DNA from: Kitasatospora gansuensis | GTDB lineage: Bacteria; Actinomycetota; Actinomycetes; Streptomycetales; Streptomycetaceae | Direction: 5' to 3' | DNA: 64,000 bases | NCBI RefSeq assembly: GCF_014203705.1 | Contig: NZ_JACHJR010000001.1 | Location: 1,674,001-1,738,000 of the forward strand | Shown here: positions 37,334 to 46,800 of the stretch, in pieces | Layout: the number at the start of each line of letters is the position of its first letter | How positions within the stretch are numbered: the stretch's first letter is position 1 | Position numbers and translations under genes: made by a program | The notes under the pieces: generated by a model | Databases searched by the model: none | The model's input: the letters and a program-made list of their open reading frames with translations, nothing else | Told to the model about the DNA's origin: nothing

Positions 37334-38785
37334 CTACTCCGGCGCCTGGAAGCCGCCGATCCGCTGCTCGAGCAGTTCGGCCAGCCGCAGCGGGGTGCGG
37401 TCCTCGAACATCGGGCCGATGAGCTGCACGCCCACCGGCAGACCCTCCGGGGACCGGCCGGCCGGTACGGCGGTGGCTGGCAGGCCGGGCATGGTGGCCA
37501 GACCGGCCCAGACGAGCTGGTCGAAGTACGGGTACGTGACACCGTCGACGTCGATCAGGCGTTCCATCGGACTGGGACGGTGGTCGTGCGGGAACGCCGG
37601 AGTGGGGGTGACGGGGCACACCACGACGTCGAACTCGGCGAAGAGCTGCCGCCAGCCGTGGCGGTGGAGCTCGCGACGGCCGTTCACCTCAACCCAGTCG
37701 CTGTGGCTGAGCACCATGCCGCGCAGCCGCGCCGCGTCGAGACTCCGGTCGTCCTCGCTCAGCTCGGCCACCCGTGACTGCACCTGCTCGCGCGCTTCGA
37801 CGGGAAAGCGTGCGACGGAGCCCGACACGAGCAACTGCATGTAGAGCCTCGCGGCTTCGCTCAGGTCGGGGAGCAGCGCGCTGTACCGTTCGACGCGCGC
37901 TCCGCCGTCGGCCAGCGCGTCGGCCACACGGTTGACGCCCGCCCGCACGGCGGATCCGGTCGCGATGAGCGGATGGTCCTCGATGACCAGGACCCTGAAG
38001 TCGCGGAGCTCCTCGTGACGCGCGGGCGGCAGCCGCAGGTCGTAGGCCACACCGTGCGTCAGCGGGTCGGGTCCGGCCATGACGTCGAGCAGGAGCGCGA
38101 GGTCGCGGGCGCTGCGCGCCATCGGACCGACGACGGCGAGGTCGAGGTCGGTCGGCAGCACCGGCGCGAGCGGTGCGACCATGCCGCGACTCGCCACCAG
38201 CCCGAGGGTCGGTTTGTGTGCGTAGACCCCGCAGAAATGTGCGGGGGTGCGCAGCGAGCCGGCGAGGTCGGAGCCGATGGACAGCGCACCGAATCCGGAC
38301 GCCAGGGCCGCCGCCGACCCGCCGGAGGATCCACCCGACGTGCGAGCGTGGTCCCACGGGTTGTTGGTGGTGCCGTAGATCTCGTTGAAGGTCTGCACGT
38401 CCTGCAGTCCCAGGGGCACGTTGGTCTTGCCGAGCACCACCGCGCCCGCGGCCTTGAGTCGCGACACCTGCACCGCGTCCTCGGCGGGCAGGTGGTTCCG
38501 GTGCAGCGGTATGCCCCAAGTCGTGGGCAGCCCGGCGATGTTGTACGACTCCTTGACCGTCACCGGAATGCCGAGCAGCGGCCGGTCCTCACCACGGGCA
38601 CGCGCCCGGTCGGCATCGCGCGCGGCGGCCCGGGCACGGTCGAAGTCCGGTACGCAGATCGCGTTGATCGCCTTGTCGTCCCGCTCGATACCGGCGATCG
38701 CCGCGTCGGTCAGTTCCGCCGAGGTCACCTCACCGGCACGCAGAGCAGCGGCGAGGGTTTCGGCTGTTTGAAAGTTCCACTCCAT
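37334..38785 (-). CDS. amidase signature family hydrolase
   Basis: A 483-residue amidase (amidase signature family, Ser-cisSer-Lys triad). The Lys is in IPVTVKESYN, the cis-Ser and the Gly/Ser-rich signature in RTSGGSSGGSAAALASGFG, and the nucleophilic Ser in GSDLAGSLRTPAHF. It is most like aryl-acylamidase or indoleacetamide hydrolase-type enzymes rather than GatA, since no gatB/gatC neighbours occur and the C-terminal part (ATMPGLPATAVPAGRSPEGLPVG) is standard. ATG 38785 begins the family N-terminus (NFQTAETLAAALRAGEVTSAELT). No signal peptide; cytoplasmic. Substrate unknown. Confidence 0.9.
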   Translation of the reverse strand: MEWNFQTAETLAAALRAGEVTSAELTDAAIAGIERDDKAINAICVPDFDRARAAARDADRARARGEDRPLLGIPVTVKESYNIAGLPTTWGIPLHRNHLPAEDAVQVSRLKAAGAVVLGKTNVPLGLQDVQTFNEIYGTTNNPWDHARTSGGSSGGSAAALASGFGALSIGSDLAGSLRTPAHFCGVYAHKPTLGLVASRGMVAPLAPVLPTDLDLAVVGPMARSARDLALLLDVMAGPDPLTHGVAYDLRLPPARHEELRDFRVLVIEDHPLIATGSAVRAGVNRVADALADGGARVERYSALLPDLSEAARLYMQLLVSGSVARFPVEAREQVQSRVAELSEDDRSLDAARLRGMVLSHSDWVEVNGRRELHRHGWRQLFAEFDVVVCPVTPTPAFPHDHRPSPMERLIDVDGVTYPYFDQLVWAGLATMPGLPATAVPAGRSPEGLPVGVQLIGPMFEDRTPLRLAELLEQRIGGFQAPE

Positions 38786-38868
38786 GAATCCGACCGTAGC
38801 GACCCCTCGAAAGAGCCACGAAATGCCGCTTCGTGCAAGGGGAACCGAACGCCGTCCGGCTGCGTGCA

Positions 38869-38903
38869 GTGAGTGGGCTTGCCCGGTGCGGGGGCCCACT
38901 CAC
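38869..38903. terminator. hairpin upstream of the DUF4232 remnant
   Basis: GTGAGTGGGC (38869-38878) pairs with GCCCACTCAC (38894-38903) around a 15-base loop. It is terminator-like but follows no intact plus-strand gene, so it may be a relic or belong to the regulatory region of the decayed gene. Confidence 0.4.
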
Positions 38904-38920
38904 CGTTCTGGGAGCACGCT

Positions 38921-39133
38921 TTGAAGACTCGTCACCTGACCGTCGCGACCGTCCTGGCGTGTGCGGCGCGCCGGCCTGCGGCGGCTCCGAGCGCGAGAGC
39001 GACATCACCGGTGAGCTGACCGAGCTGGACAAGAGCGCCGCTCCCCGGTGGTCCGGCGTCATCAAGCTCACCAACGTCTCGAAGCACGCCTGCAAGCTGT
39101 ACGGGCCCGTTGCAGACCCTCACCACCAAGTAG
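38921..39133 (+). pseudogene. decayed DUF4232-type secreted protein gene
   Basis: TTG 38921, preceded by GGAG, opens a signal-peptide-like stretch (KTRHLTVATVLACAA). The frame then breaks, and a DUF4232-like segment (LDKSAAPRWSGVIKLTNVSKHACKLYG) appears in a second frame, and a typical terminal QTLTTK followed by TAG 39131 in a third. The usual central ~100 residues are missing. This is a relic with internal deletion and frameshifts; intact relatives are small exported proteins of unknown function. Confidence 0.55.
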
Positions 39134-39145
39134 CGGGGCCCGGGG

Positions 39146-40126
39146 TCAGCCGCCGTACGGCACGGTGACCACGGCCCAGTCGAGGCCGCGTTCGTGGCGG
39201 TCGATCGCGGCCCGGACGCCGTTGACGAAGCCGTTCCAGTAGTACGAGGCGACGACGCCCTGGCCGGCGGTGCCCACGCGCTTCGCCGCGGTGCTCCAGT
39301 CACCGAACATCATCCTGCGCAGCTCGGTGGAGATCTCCAGCTGGGCACCCGCGCCGGTGTAGGTGCGGTTGACGATGTTGGTGGGCTCGTCGCCGTTGAT
39401 CTTCGTACCCTCGGCCGCGATGGTGACGTTGACGGGGGCGAGGTCCGGGCTGGTGAACCGGCTCTCCAGCACGCCCCGGATGTTGCGTATCAGCCGCTGG
39501 TCGCGGCCGCCGATCAGGACCTGCACGGCCCCGCCGATCGGCTTCCCGCTCGCGTCCTTGTCGGGCGAGAAACCGTGCAGCGAGACCGCGTACCTGCTGC
39601 CACCGGTGACCGCCAGGGCGGCCGGGTCGTCGCAGTGGGTCGAGGTCACGTGCAGCGGGTTGCCTTCGATGTCGGCCAGCGCCTCGAACAGCCAGTAGTC
39701 CCGCACCGGTACGCCGTTGCCGACCGGCTGCGGCAGCGGCGGGTTCGGCTCCGCCTCGGTGACGATCCCGGGAAGGATCGGCTGGTACCCGGCGATCGCC
39801 AGGCAGAGCTCGCTGGTGCCCCGCTCGATGACGCCGCCGTGCGGGGCGACGACCGAGGTGAGCGACATCTCCGGGCTGCTCGCCTTGAGGTTGTCCACCG
39901 CCTCGTGGCGACGGTAGCGGCGCACCCAGTGCTGGCCTTCCAGGTGCTCCGTGGAGGCGTAGAGGTCGGTGTTGGAGCTGTACCGCTCCGGCAAGCCGCT
40001 GACGACGGAGCCCTCCGCGGCGGCTCGACTGCCGTGCCCGGCGAGGTCGTTGAGCAGCGGCAGACCGGCGGCGGCCGCTGCGAGGCTGGTGAGAACAGCG
40101 CGTCTGGTGGTCACGCGCACGATCAT
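39146..40126 (-). CDS. Tat-exported poly-gamma-glutamate hydrolase-like protein
   Basis: A 326-residue protein with a twin-arginine signal (TTRRAVLTSLAAAAAGLPLL). The mature part matches the poly-gamma-glutamate hydrolase/zinc amidohydrolase family first known from phages: LTSVVAPHGGVIERGTSELC supplies a metal-binding His and Glu, and AVSLHGFS supplies a second His. Such enzymes cut gamma-glutamyl bonds of capsule polymers. ATG 40126 and GTG 40114 both precede the signal. No neighbour suggests a polymer source; scavenging of gamma-PGA from soil bacilli is a reasonable guess. Confidence 0.8.
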   Translation of the reverse strand: MIVRVTTRRAVLTSLAAAAAGLPLLNDLAGHGSRAAAEGSVVSGLPERYSSNTDLYASTEHLEGQHWVRRYRRHEAVDNLKASSPEMSLTSVVAPHGGVIERGTSELCLAIAGYQPILPGIVTEAEPNPPLPQPVGNGVPVRDYWLFEALADIEGNPLHVTSTHCDDPAALAVTGGSRYAVSLHGFSPDKDASGKPIGGAVQVLIGGRDQRLIRNIRGVLESRFTSPDLAPVNVTIAAEGTKINGDEPTNIVNRTYTGAGAQLEISTELRRMMFGDWSTAAKRVGTAGQGVVASYYWNGFVNGVRAAIDRHERGLDWAVVTVPYGG

Positions 40127-40274
40127 GGCCGATGAACTGACGATCTGTCACCGGTGTTCTGCCGCTGGTCGATCGTCCAGTCCGAGAGTGGATCACTGGT
40201 GTGCCACCCCACTCGTTCCCGTGGTCGGGCGTTGCTTCAATCGCCCTATCGAGCCGGTGAGGACGGTGGACAAC

Positions 40275-41099
40275 GTGGATCTGAACACGGTGCTTGAGGT
40301 GCGCGACGCCCGTCGGGGCGGCGCGTGGCGGCCCGGGGACGCCTGGCTGGGCGGCGGTACGTACCTCTTCTCCGAACCGCAGCCCCACCTCCGCCGGCTG
40401 GTCGACCTGAGCCGGATGGGCTGGGAGCCGCTGACGGTGACCCCCGACGGGGGTCTGGAGATCGCCGCGACCTGCACGATCGCCCAGCTCTCCCGCTTCC
40501 CCAAGCCCGCCGGGTGGGCGGCCGCGCCGCTGTTCGAGCAGTGCTGCCGGGCCTTCCTCGCCTCGTGGAAGATCTGGAACATGGCGACCGTCGGCGGCAA
40601 CCTGTGCAACTCGCTGCCCGCCGGCCCGATGATCTCGCTGGCCGCCGCCCTGGACGGCGTCTGCCTGCTGCGTTCCCAATCGGGCGCCCTACGCAGGGTC
40701 CCGGTCACGGACTTCGTCACCGGTGCCGGACGCAACGTGCTGCAGCGAGGCGAGCTGCTGCGCTCGGTGACCCTGCCGGCCCGGACGCTGGCAGGACGGA
40801 CGGCGTTCCGGCAGGCCTCGCTGTACGGACTGGGCCGCTCCGGCGTCCTGGTGATCGGCGCGCTCGACCCGATCGACGGCGAGTTGACGCTCACCGTCAC
40901 CGCCTCGACCGTGCGGCCGGTCCAGCTGCGGTTCGCCCTGCCACCGAACGCCGAGGCGCTGCGCGAGGCGGTCGAGTACGCGATCGGGCCGGACGAGTAC
41001 TTCGACGACATCCACGGACTGCCCGCCTGGCGACGGCACTTGACGTTCCGTATCGCCGAGGGGATCCGCCGCGAACTGGCCGAGGAGACGCACCGATGA
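40275..41099 (+). CDS. xanthine dehydrogenase-type FAD-binding subunit
   Basis: A subunit of ~274 residues of a molybdenum hydroxylase. The FAD-binding segment reads AWLGGGTYLFSEPQPHLRRL, followed by CTIAQLSRFP and NMATVGGNLCNSLPAGPMIS (the second FAD contact). The C-terminal CO-dehydrogenase flavoprotein domain is present. Start uncertain: GTG 40275 gives MDLNTVLEVRDARRG; GTG 40266 and 40257 are alternatives and none has ideal ribosome spacing. Its stop overlaps the next start (ATGA at 41096-41099). It passes electrons from the Fe-S clusters to NAD or another acceptor. Confidence 0.85.
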   Translation: MDLNTVLEVRDARRGGAWRPGDAWLGGGTYLFSEPQPHLRRLVDLSRMGWEPLTVTPDGGLEIAATCTIAQLSRFPKPAGWAAAPLFEQCCRAFLASWKIWNMATVGGNLCNSLPAGPMISLAAALDGVCLLRSQSGALRRVPVTDFVTGAGRNVLQRGELLRSVTLPARTLAGRTAFRQASLYGLGRSGVLVIGALDPIDGELTLTVTASTVRPVQLRFALPPNAEALREAVEYAIGPDEYFDDIHGLPAWRRHLTFRIAEGIRRELAEETHR

Positions 41100-43846
41100 G
41101 CTTCGGGATCCGGATCAACGACGAGCCCTTCGACGCCGAGCCGAGGCCCGGGCAGTGCCTGCGCACCTACCTGCGGGAGCGCGGCTGGTTCGGGGTGAAG
41201 AAGGGCTGCGACGCCGGGGACTGCGGGGCGTGCACCGTACACGTGGACGGGGAGCCGGTGCACAGCTGCCTCTACCCGGCGGTCCGGGCCGAGGGCCGCT
41301 CGGTGACGACCGTCGAGGGGCTCGCCGAGGACGGTGAACTCCACCCGGTGCAGCAGCGGTTCCTGGACGCGCAGGGCTTCCAGTGCGGCTTCTGCACGGC
41401 CGGCCTCCTGATGACCGCGGCCAAGCTCGACGAGGATCAACTCCAGGATCTGCCAAGGGCCTTGAAGGGAAACCTGTGCCGCTGCACCGGCTACCGGGCG
41501 ATCGAGGACGCCGTCCGCGGGGTCAGGCACACCGAGGAGCCGTGCGCCGGACAGGCCGTCGGCCGGAACCTCGGGGCGCCGGCCGGCCCGAAGGTGGTCA
41601 CCGGCACCGCCCGGTACACCTTCGACCTCGAGGTCGAAGGGCTGCTGCACATGAAGCTGCTGCGCTCGCCGCACCCGCACGCCCGGATCGTCTCGATCGA
41701 CACCTCGGCCGCGCTCCGAGTACCGGGCGTGCAGGCCGTGTTCACCCACCACGACGCGCCCGAGCGGCTGTACTCCTCCGCCCGGCACGAGCACCCCACC
41801 GAGGACCCCGACGACACCCGGCTGCTGGACGACGTGGTGCGGTTCGCCGGGCAGCGGGTCGCGGCGGTGGTCGCCGACAGCGAGGCGGCGGCCGAGGAGG
41901 GGTGCCGCCGGGTCGTGGTGGAGTACGAGGTGCTGCCGTTCGTCCTCGACCCCGAACCGGCTATGGCGCCGGGCGCCCCGGTGCTCCACCCCAAGGGCTC
42001 CGAGTCGCGGATCGCCCGGGCGGAGCACAATGTCTGCGGTGAGGTGCACGGCGAGGTCGGCAGCGTCGAACAGGGCTTCGCCGAGGCTGACTTGGTCTTC
42101 GAGGAGACCTTCCGGACGCAGCGGGTCCAGCACGCCAGCCTGGAGACCCACGGCTGCGTCGCCTACTTCGAGGAGAACGAGGAGACCGGCCGGGAGCGGA
42201 TCGTGGTCCGCTCCTCCACCCAGGTCCCGTTCCTGACCCGGCGTGCGATCTGCGCGCTGTTCGACCTGCCGCCCGACGACGTCCGGGTGGTCGCGGGCCG
42301 GGTCGGCGGCGGGTTCGGCGGCAAGCAGGAGATGCTCACCGAGGACATCGTCGTGCTGGCCGCGCTGCGGCTGCGCCGGCCGGTGAAGCTGGAGTTCACC
42401 CGCGCCGAGCAGTTCTACGGCGCCACCACCCGGCACCCGTTCACCGTCACGGTCAAGGCGGGCGCGAAGGCCGACGGCACGCTGACCGCGCTGCAGTTCC
42501 GGGTCGTCGCCAACACTGGCGCGTACGGCAACCACGGCCCGGCGGTGATGTTCCACAGCGTGGGCGAGTCGATGGGCGTGTACCGGGTGCCCAACAAGAA
42601 GGTGAACGCCTACTCCGTCTACACCAACTGCGTTCCCGCCGGGGCGTTCCGGGGCTACGGGCTGGGGCAGGTGACGTTCGCCGTGGAGTCGGTGCTGGAC
42701 GAGCTGGCCCGGCGGCTCGGTGTCGATCCGCTGGTGTTCCGGGAGAAGAACGTCATCGGCCCCGGCGAGCACCTGATCAGCCCCGGCGGCGAGGAGGAGG
42801 ACCTGCACATCGCCAGCTACGGCCTCGACCAGTGCCTCCAGGTGGTCCGCGACGCCCTCGCCGAGGACCGCAGTGCCCGGGACGCACCGGCGGGCTGGCT
42901 GGTCGGGCAGGGCTTCGCGATGTCGATGATCGCCACCGGCCCGCCCGGCGGGCACTTCGCCGACGCCACGGTGCAGCTGTTGGAGGACGGCACGTACGAC
43001 CTCGCGGTCGGCACCGCCGAGTTCGGCAACGGGACCACCACCGTGCACCAGCAGATCACCGCCGGGGCCCTGGGCACCACGGCGGACCGGATCGCGGTCC
43101 GGCAGTCCGACACCGACGTCGTCCGGCACGACACCGGAGCGTTCGGCTCGACCGGCACGGTGGTGGCGGGCAAGGCGGTGATGAAGGCCGCCAACGCGCT
43201 GGCCGAGCGGATCCTGTCCTTCGCCGCGGAGTACGCCCGGACGCCCCGGAGCCTGCTCCGGCTGACCGCGGACGCGGTGGAGTGCGGCGGACGGCTGGTG
43301 TCGCTCAAGGAGCTGTTCGAAGCCGCTCAGGGCAAAGGAGTTGAGCTCGCGGGCGTCGGCCACTGGGGCGGCTCGCCGCGCTCGGTGGCCTTCAACGCCC
43401 ACTGGTTCCGCCTCGCCGTCGATGGGGACACCGGCGAGATCAGGATCCTGCGCAGCGTGCACGCCGCGGACGCGGGGCGGGTGATGAACCCGATGCAGTG
43501 CCGCGGTCAGGTCGAGGGCGGCGTCGTCCAGGCACTCGGCGCGACCCTGTTCGAGCAGGTGCTCGTCGACGACGCCGGTCAGGTCAGCACCGCCGCGTTC
43601 CGCCGCTACCGGCTGCCGGCCTTCGCCGACGTACCGCGGACCGAGGTCCACTTCATGGAAACCTCCGACGCCATCGGCCCGTTGGGCGCCAAGTCGATGA
43701 GCGAGAGCCCCTTCAACCCGGTGGCGCCCGCCTTCGCCAACGCCCTGCGCGACGCCACCGGCATCCGCTTCACCGAGACCCCGTTCCTCCGCGACCGGGT
43801 CTGGCAGGCCATCGCCGAGCACCGCGCGGCGGCGCGCGGGCGGTAG
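41096..43846 (+). CDS. xanthine dehydrogenase-type fused [2Fe-2S]/molybdopterin subunit
   Basis: A 916-residue protein combining two normally separate parts. Residues 1-160: plant-type [2Fe-2S] domain (KKGCDAGDCGACTVHVDGEP) and the second [2Fe-2S] domain (FQCGFCTAGLL, GNLCRCTGYRAI). Residues ~165-916: aldehyde oxidase/xanthine dehydrogenase molybdopterin domains with RVGGGFGGKQEM, GAFRGYGLGQVTF and HDTGAFGSTGTVVAGKA. The expected catalytic Glu is Glu870 in KSMSESPF. With the FAD subunit this makes a complete purine or N-heterocycle dehydrogenase; the downstream PucR-type regulator supports purine use. Streptomycetes commonly carry this fused form. Confidence 0.93.
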   Translation: MSFGIRINDEPFDAEPRPGQCLRTYLRERGWFGVKKGCDAGDCGACTVHVDGEPVHSCLYPAVRAEGRSVTTVEGLAEDGELHPVQQRFLDAQGFQCGFCTAGLLMTAAKLDEDQLQDLPRALKGNLCRCTGYRAIEDAVRGVRHTEEPCAGQAVGRNLGAPAGPKVVTGTARYTFDLEVEGLLHMKLLRSPHPHARIVSIDTSAALRVPGVQAVFTHHDAPERLYSSARHEHPTEDPDDTRLLDDVVRFAGQRVAAVVADSEAAAEEGCRRVVVEYEVLPFVLDPEPAMAPGAPVLHPKGSESRIARAEHNVCGEVHGEVGSVEQGFAEADLVFEETFRTQRVQHASLETHGCVAYFEENEETGRERIVVRSSTQVPFLTRRAICALFDLPPDDVRVVAGRVGGGFGGKQEMLTEDIVVLAALRLRRPVKLEFTRAEQFYGATTRHPFTVTVKAGAKADGTLTALQFRVVANTGAYGNHGPAVMFHSVGESMGVYRVPNKKVNAYSVYTNCVPAGAFRGYGLGQVTFAVESVLDELARRLGVDPLVFREKNVIGPGEHLISPGGEEEDLHIASYGLDQCLQVVRDALAEDRSARDAPAGWLVGQGFAMSMIATGPPGGHFADATVQLLEDGTYDLAVGTAEFGNGTTTVHQQITAGALGTTADRIAVRQSDTDVVRHDTGAFGSTGTVVAGKAVMKAANALAERILSFAAEYARTPRSLLRLTADAVECGGRLVSLKELFEAAQGKGVELAGVGHWGGSPRSVAFNAHWFRLAVDGDTGEIRILRSVHAADAGRVMNPMQCRGQVEGGVVQALGATLFEQVLVDDAGQVSTAAFRRYRLPAFADVPRTEVHFMETSDAIGPLGAKSMSESPFNPVAPAFANALRDATGIRFTETPFLRDRVWQAIAEHRAAARGR

Positions 43847-44011
43847 GGCAACTGTGCGGACGACCGGGGCCCGACCGCGCGCGAAACCCCGTCTCTGGGT
43901 GATCAAACAAGAGGATGATCCGTGGATTGACCTGCATTTACTATGCCTGCACGCACATTTCCCTCGCTGATGCGATGAGCAGGAGCCGGTGCGGAGCACA
44001 AGGAGCAAGAC

Positions 44012-45484
44012 ATGATCGTCGGGGACCTGCTGGAGCTGGACGACCTGCACATCGAGGTGGCCTGGGCGACCCGCGAGCTGCTGGACCGCGAGGTCACCGG
44101 GGTCACCTCCACCGACCTCCACGATCCGGCGCGCTATCTGCAGGCGGGCGAACTGGTCCTCACCGGGCTGGTCTGGTGGCATCCCGAGGACGCCTCGGCC
44201 TCGCTGCGGTTCGCCAACTCCCTGCGCAGCGCCGAGGTGTCCGCCCTGCTCGCGGGCGAGGGCACCCACGGAGCCGTCCCCGCCGAGCTGATCGACGCCT
44301 GCCGTCGGCACGGGATAGCCCTGCTGTCGGTGCCGGCCGGGACCAGCTTCCGGGCCGTCACCGACCGGGTGTACCTGCGGCTTTGGGGCGATCTCCAGGC
44401 GCGCTCGGAAGGCGTCGCGGCCGTTCCGGCCGCGATCCGGCGGGAGTTGGCCGGCCTGCTGCACGCGGGCGCGGCACCGGCCGACATCCTCGCCCGCGCG
44501 GTGGCCGGCCTCGGCCTGCCGGACTGCTCCCTGGTCACGGCCGGCGGGCGGGTCCTGGGCTCCTCGGCTCCCGGGCTCGGGCTCGGGCTCGGCAGCGCGG
44601 TGCCGGTCGGACCGCCGGGCACCTCGCCGTTCGACGGCTGGCTGCTGCGCCCGCACGCGACGCCCACACCCACCGCCACCACCGTGCTGCACGGGCTGGC
44701 GGAACTGCTCGCCCCGCTCGCCACCCGCGCCCGGGCGACGGCCGCGGCGCAGCGTCAAGCAGCCGTACGGGTGGTGGAGTTGCTCCACCGGGGCGGCGGG
44801 CTGGGCCTCGACGAGGCGCTGGCCGCCTGCGGCCTGCCCGGGCGGCAGCCCCTCACGCCGATCGTCGTACGGATCGAGAACGGCCCCGAAGCCTGGGCCG
44901 CCGCAGCCCTCGCCGAGGCCCTGCACCGGCTCGACGCGCCGTTCGTCGCCGCCCCCGACGGTCGGGGCGGTGCGACCGGGCTGTCGGCGGCCGGTGAAGC
45001 CGAGGTCGGCGCCGCCCTCCGGGCCACCTGGCCGACGCTGAACGGCAGACTGACGGAGCGTCAGCAGCTGCGCGCGGGCGTCGGCCCCACCGCCGCGGCC
45101 ACCCTGCCGGAGTTGCGGGGCGCGCTGGTGCAGGCCGGCTACGCGCTGGACTCGCAGGCGGCCGGCGCCGTCGGCAGCAGCCTCGAACTCGGCTCGCTGG
45201 CAGCCCTGTTGCGCGGTGTACCGGCCGAGGTCAAGGCATCGTTCCGCAGCAGGCTGCTGGCGCCGCTGGCCGAGCACGACCGGACCAACACCGTCTCGCT
45301 GCTCGCCACGCTCGACTCCTTCCTGAGCCACGACGCCTCCTGGTCCCGCACGGCGCAGGCCCTGCACATCCACGTGAACACCGTGCACTACCGGATCAAG
45401 CGCATCGAGGAACTCACCGGCCGCAGCCTGGTCCGGCTCGAGGACCGGCTCGACCTCCGGGCCGCCCTGATCTGCGGCGACTGA
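44012..45484 (+). CDS. PucR family transcriptional regulator
   Basis: A 490-residue regulator. The N-terminal PucR domain (about 1-125; VGDLLELDDLHIEVAWATRE, DLHDPARYLQAGELVLTGL) is the purine-catabolism sensor module. A central GGDEF-like/linker region follows, and the C-terminal helix-turn-helix (HTH_30) reads SLLATLDSFLSHDASWSRTA, HIHVNTVHYRIKRIEELTGR. AAGGAG precedes ATG 44012. It lies 165 bp downstream of the dehydrogenase genes in the same direction and probably activates them in response to purines. PucR of Bacillus subtilis is the characterised model. Confidence 0.9.
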   Translation: MIVGDLLELDDLHIEVAWATRELLDREVTGVTSTDLHDPARYLQAGELVLTGLVWWHPEDASASLRFANSLRSAEVSALLAGEGTHGAVPAELIDACRRHGIALLSVPAGTSFRAVTDRVYLRLWGDLQARSEGVAAVPAAIRRELAGLLHAGAAPADILARAVAGLGLPDCSLVTAGGRVLGSSAPGLGLGLGSAVPVGPPGTSPFDGWLLRPHATPTPTATTVLHGLAELLAPLATRARATAAAQRQAAVRVVELLHRGGGLGLDEALAACGLPGRQPLTPIVVRIENGPEAWAAAALAEALHRLDAPFVAAPDGRGGATGLSAAGEAEVGAALRATWPTLNGRLTERQQLRAGVGPTAAATLPELRGALVQAGYALDSQAAGAVGSSLELGSLAALLRGVPAEVKASFRSRLLAPLAEHDRTNTVSLLATLDSFLSHDASWSRTAQALHIHVNTVHYRIKRIEELTGRSLVRLEDRLDLRAALICGD

Positions 45485-45495
45485 CTCCACTCCGG

Positions 45496-45517
45496 CCACT
45501 GTGCCACCACACAGTGG
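45496..45517. terminator. inverted repeat after pucR-type gene
   Basis: CCACTGTG (45496-45503) and CACAGTGG (45510-45517) pair around a 6-base spacer, 12 bp beyond the regulator stop. It could terminate that transcript or be an operator for the gene at 45640. Confidence 0.5.
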
Positions 45518-45639
45518 GCCTTGCCCTCGCCTGTGCGATGGACCAGGAGACTCTGGGCTTGCAGCTGCGGCAGAGTGATCGCGGCTCCTCGACGCCCTTC
45601 GTCGATGGGCGCCACCTCCGATCAGCACAGGAGAGACCG

Positions 45640-46719
45640 ATGAAGAAGAGACCTCTGCGGCACCTCGTCGCGGGCAAGGCCCTGGCCCTGGGAGCCGCAC
45701 TCGCCATGGCCGTTGCCGGAACGGCGTACGCCAACTCCGTGGGCGTGACCGTGAAGACGCCCGGGGCCACCCTCGGGCCCGCGTCCACGTTCGCCGAGAT
45801 CTCCACCCACGCGGACTGCAGCAGCGGCCTGATCTCCGGCGGCGGGATCAACCAGGCCATCGGCACCGGCACTTCGTCCAACGGCAACAAGGTGAACGGC
45901 AGCGCGCCCAGCCCCGACGGCAGCACCGAGTACACCGGCTCCACCGGCGTGGTCGGCACGGACGTCACGCACTGGCTCGGCATCGGCGGCAGCGGCGGCG
46001 CGGTCAACAGCGACTTCTCCAGCACTCCGTACGCGGTGTGCTTCACCAGCAGCCTGGTCAACCACACCCAGGTGGTCATGAACAAGCTCGCCGGTCCCAC
46101 CACCAGCGGGACGGTCGGCCTGGTCGTGGCGACCTGCCCGGCCAACACGCGGCTGCTCGGCGGCGGGGCCCGGATCACCCCGGCGAGCGTCGGCAGCCTC
46201 AAGCCGATCGCGAGCTTCCCCACCTACAACAACTCCGCTCACAGCTACGGCCAGATCGCCGCCGCCGACGGGGAGACCAACCCCGACTCCTGGGCGGCGG
46301 TCGGCTGGAACGGCGGTGGCGGCAACAGCAACAACACCACCTACGCATACGCGATCTGCAGCGGGAACAACATCAACGTCAGCGGCGCCACCGTGAAGGT
46401 CCGCCACAGCGAGGTGAGCGGACCGACCGCGGCGACCTCCGGGCAGACCGCGACGGTCGGCTGCGGCGGCGGGGACGGGAAGCTGGTCAGCGGGGGTGCC
46501 GCCATCAGCGGCGGCAGCGTGACCAGCACCGCCTTCACCGGCCCCGGTTCGGTCGGCGACCACCTGAACGGGAGCTTCCCCAGCGACTCCGGCGGCAGCC
46601 CGGTCGGTGACGGCAGCACCACGGCGGCGTACTGGACCGCGTACACCCACACCGGGGGCGGCAGTTCGCCGAGCACGTACACCGACGCCTGGGTGCTCTG
46701 CGCCGACGACGGCGTCTGA
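45640..46719 (+). CDS. secreted protein of unknown function with repeated cysteine-bearing segments
   Basis: A 359-residue exported protein: signal peptide (ALGAALAMAVAGTAYA), then a Ser/Gly/Thr-rich mature region of about 330 residues. Three similar stretches recur: CSSGLISGGGINQA, CPANTRLLGGGARIT and CGGGDGKLVSGGAAISGG, each followed by a segment ending with AVCF, AICS or VLCA. Thus the protein is an internal triplicate of ~110 residues with two Cys each, probably disulfide-linked beta domains. I do not recognise the family by name. AGGAGAG precedes ATG 45640. Not lipid-anchored. Confidence 0.75.
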   Translation: MKKRPLRHLVAGKALALGAALAMAVAGTAYANSVGVTVKTPGATLGPASTFAEISTHADCSSGLISGGGINQAIGTGTSSNGNKVNGSAPSPDGSTEYTGSTGVVGTDVTHWLGIGGSGGAVNSDFSSTPYAVCFTSSLVNHTQVVMNKLAGPTTSGTVGLVVATCPANTRLLGGGARITPASVGSLKPIASFPTYNNSAHSYGQIAAADGETNPDSWAAVGWNGGGGNSNNTTYAYAICSGNNINVSGATVKVRHSEVSGPTAATSGQTATVGCGGGDGKLVSGGAAISGGSVTSTAFTGPGSVGDHLNGSFPSDSGGSPVGDGSTTAAYWTAYTHTGGGSSPSTYTDAWVLCADDGV

Positions 46720-46800
46720 GCAGGCGACCGCCCCGACCCGCGGACTACACCCGCCCCACCCCGGCCGCTCACCACCGGCCCTGAAAGATGGTCAACTCCC

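Noticed and set aside
40193-45700. 1,835-residue minus-strand ORF across the dehydrogenase operon
   Set aside because: Spans three well-identified plus-strand genes; composition is that of a GC-skewed shadow.
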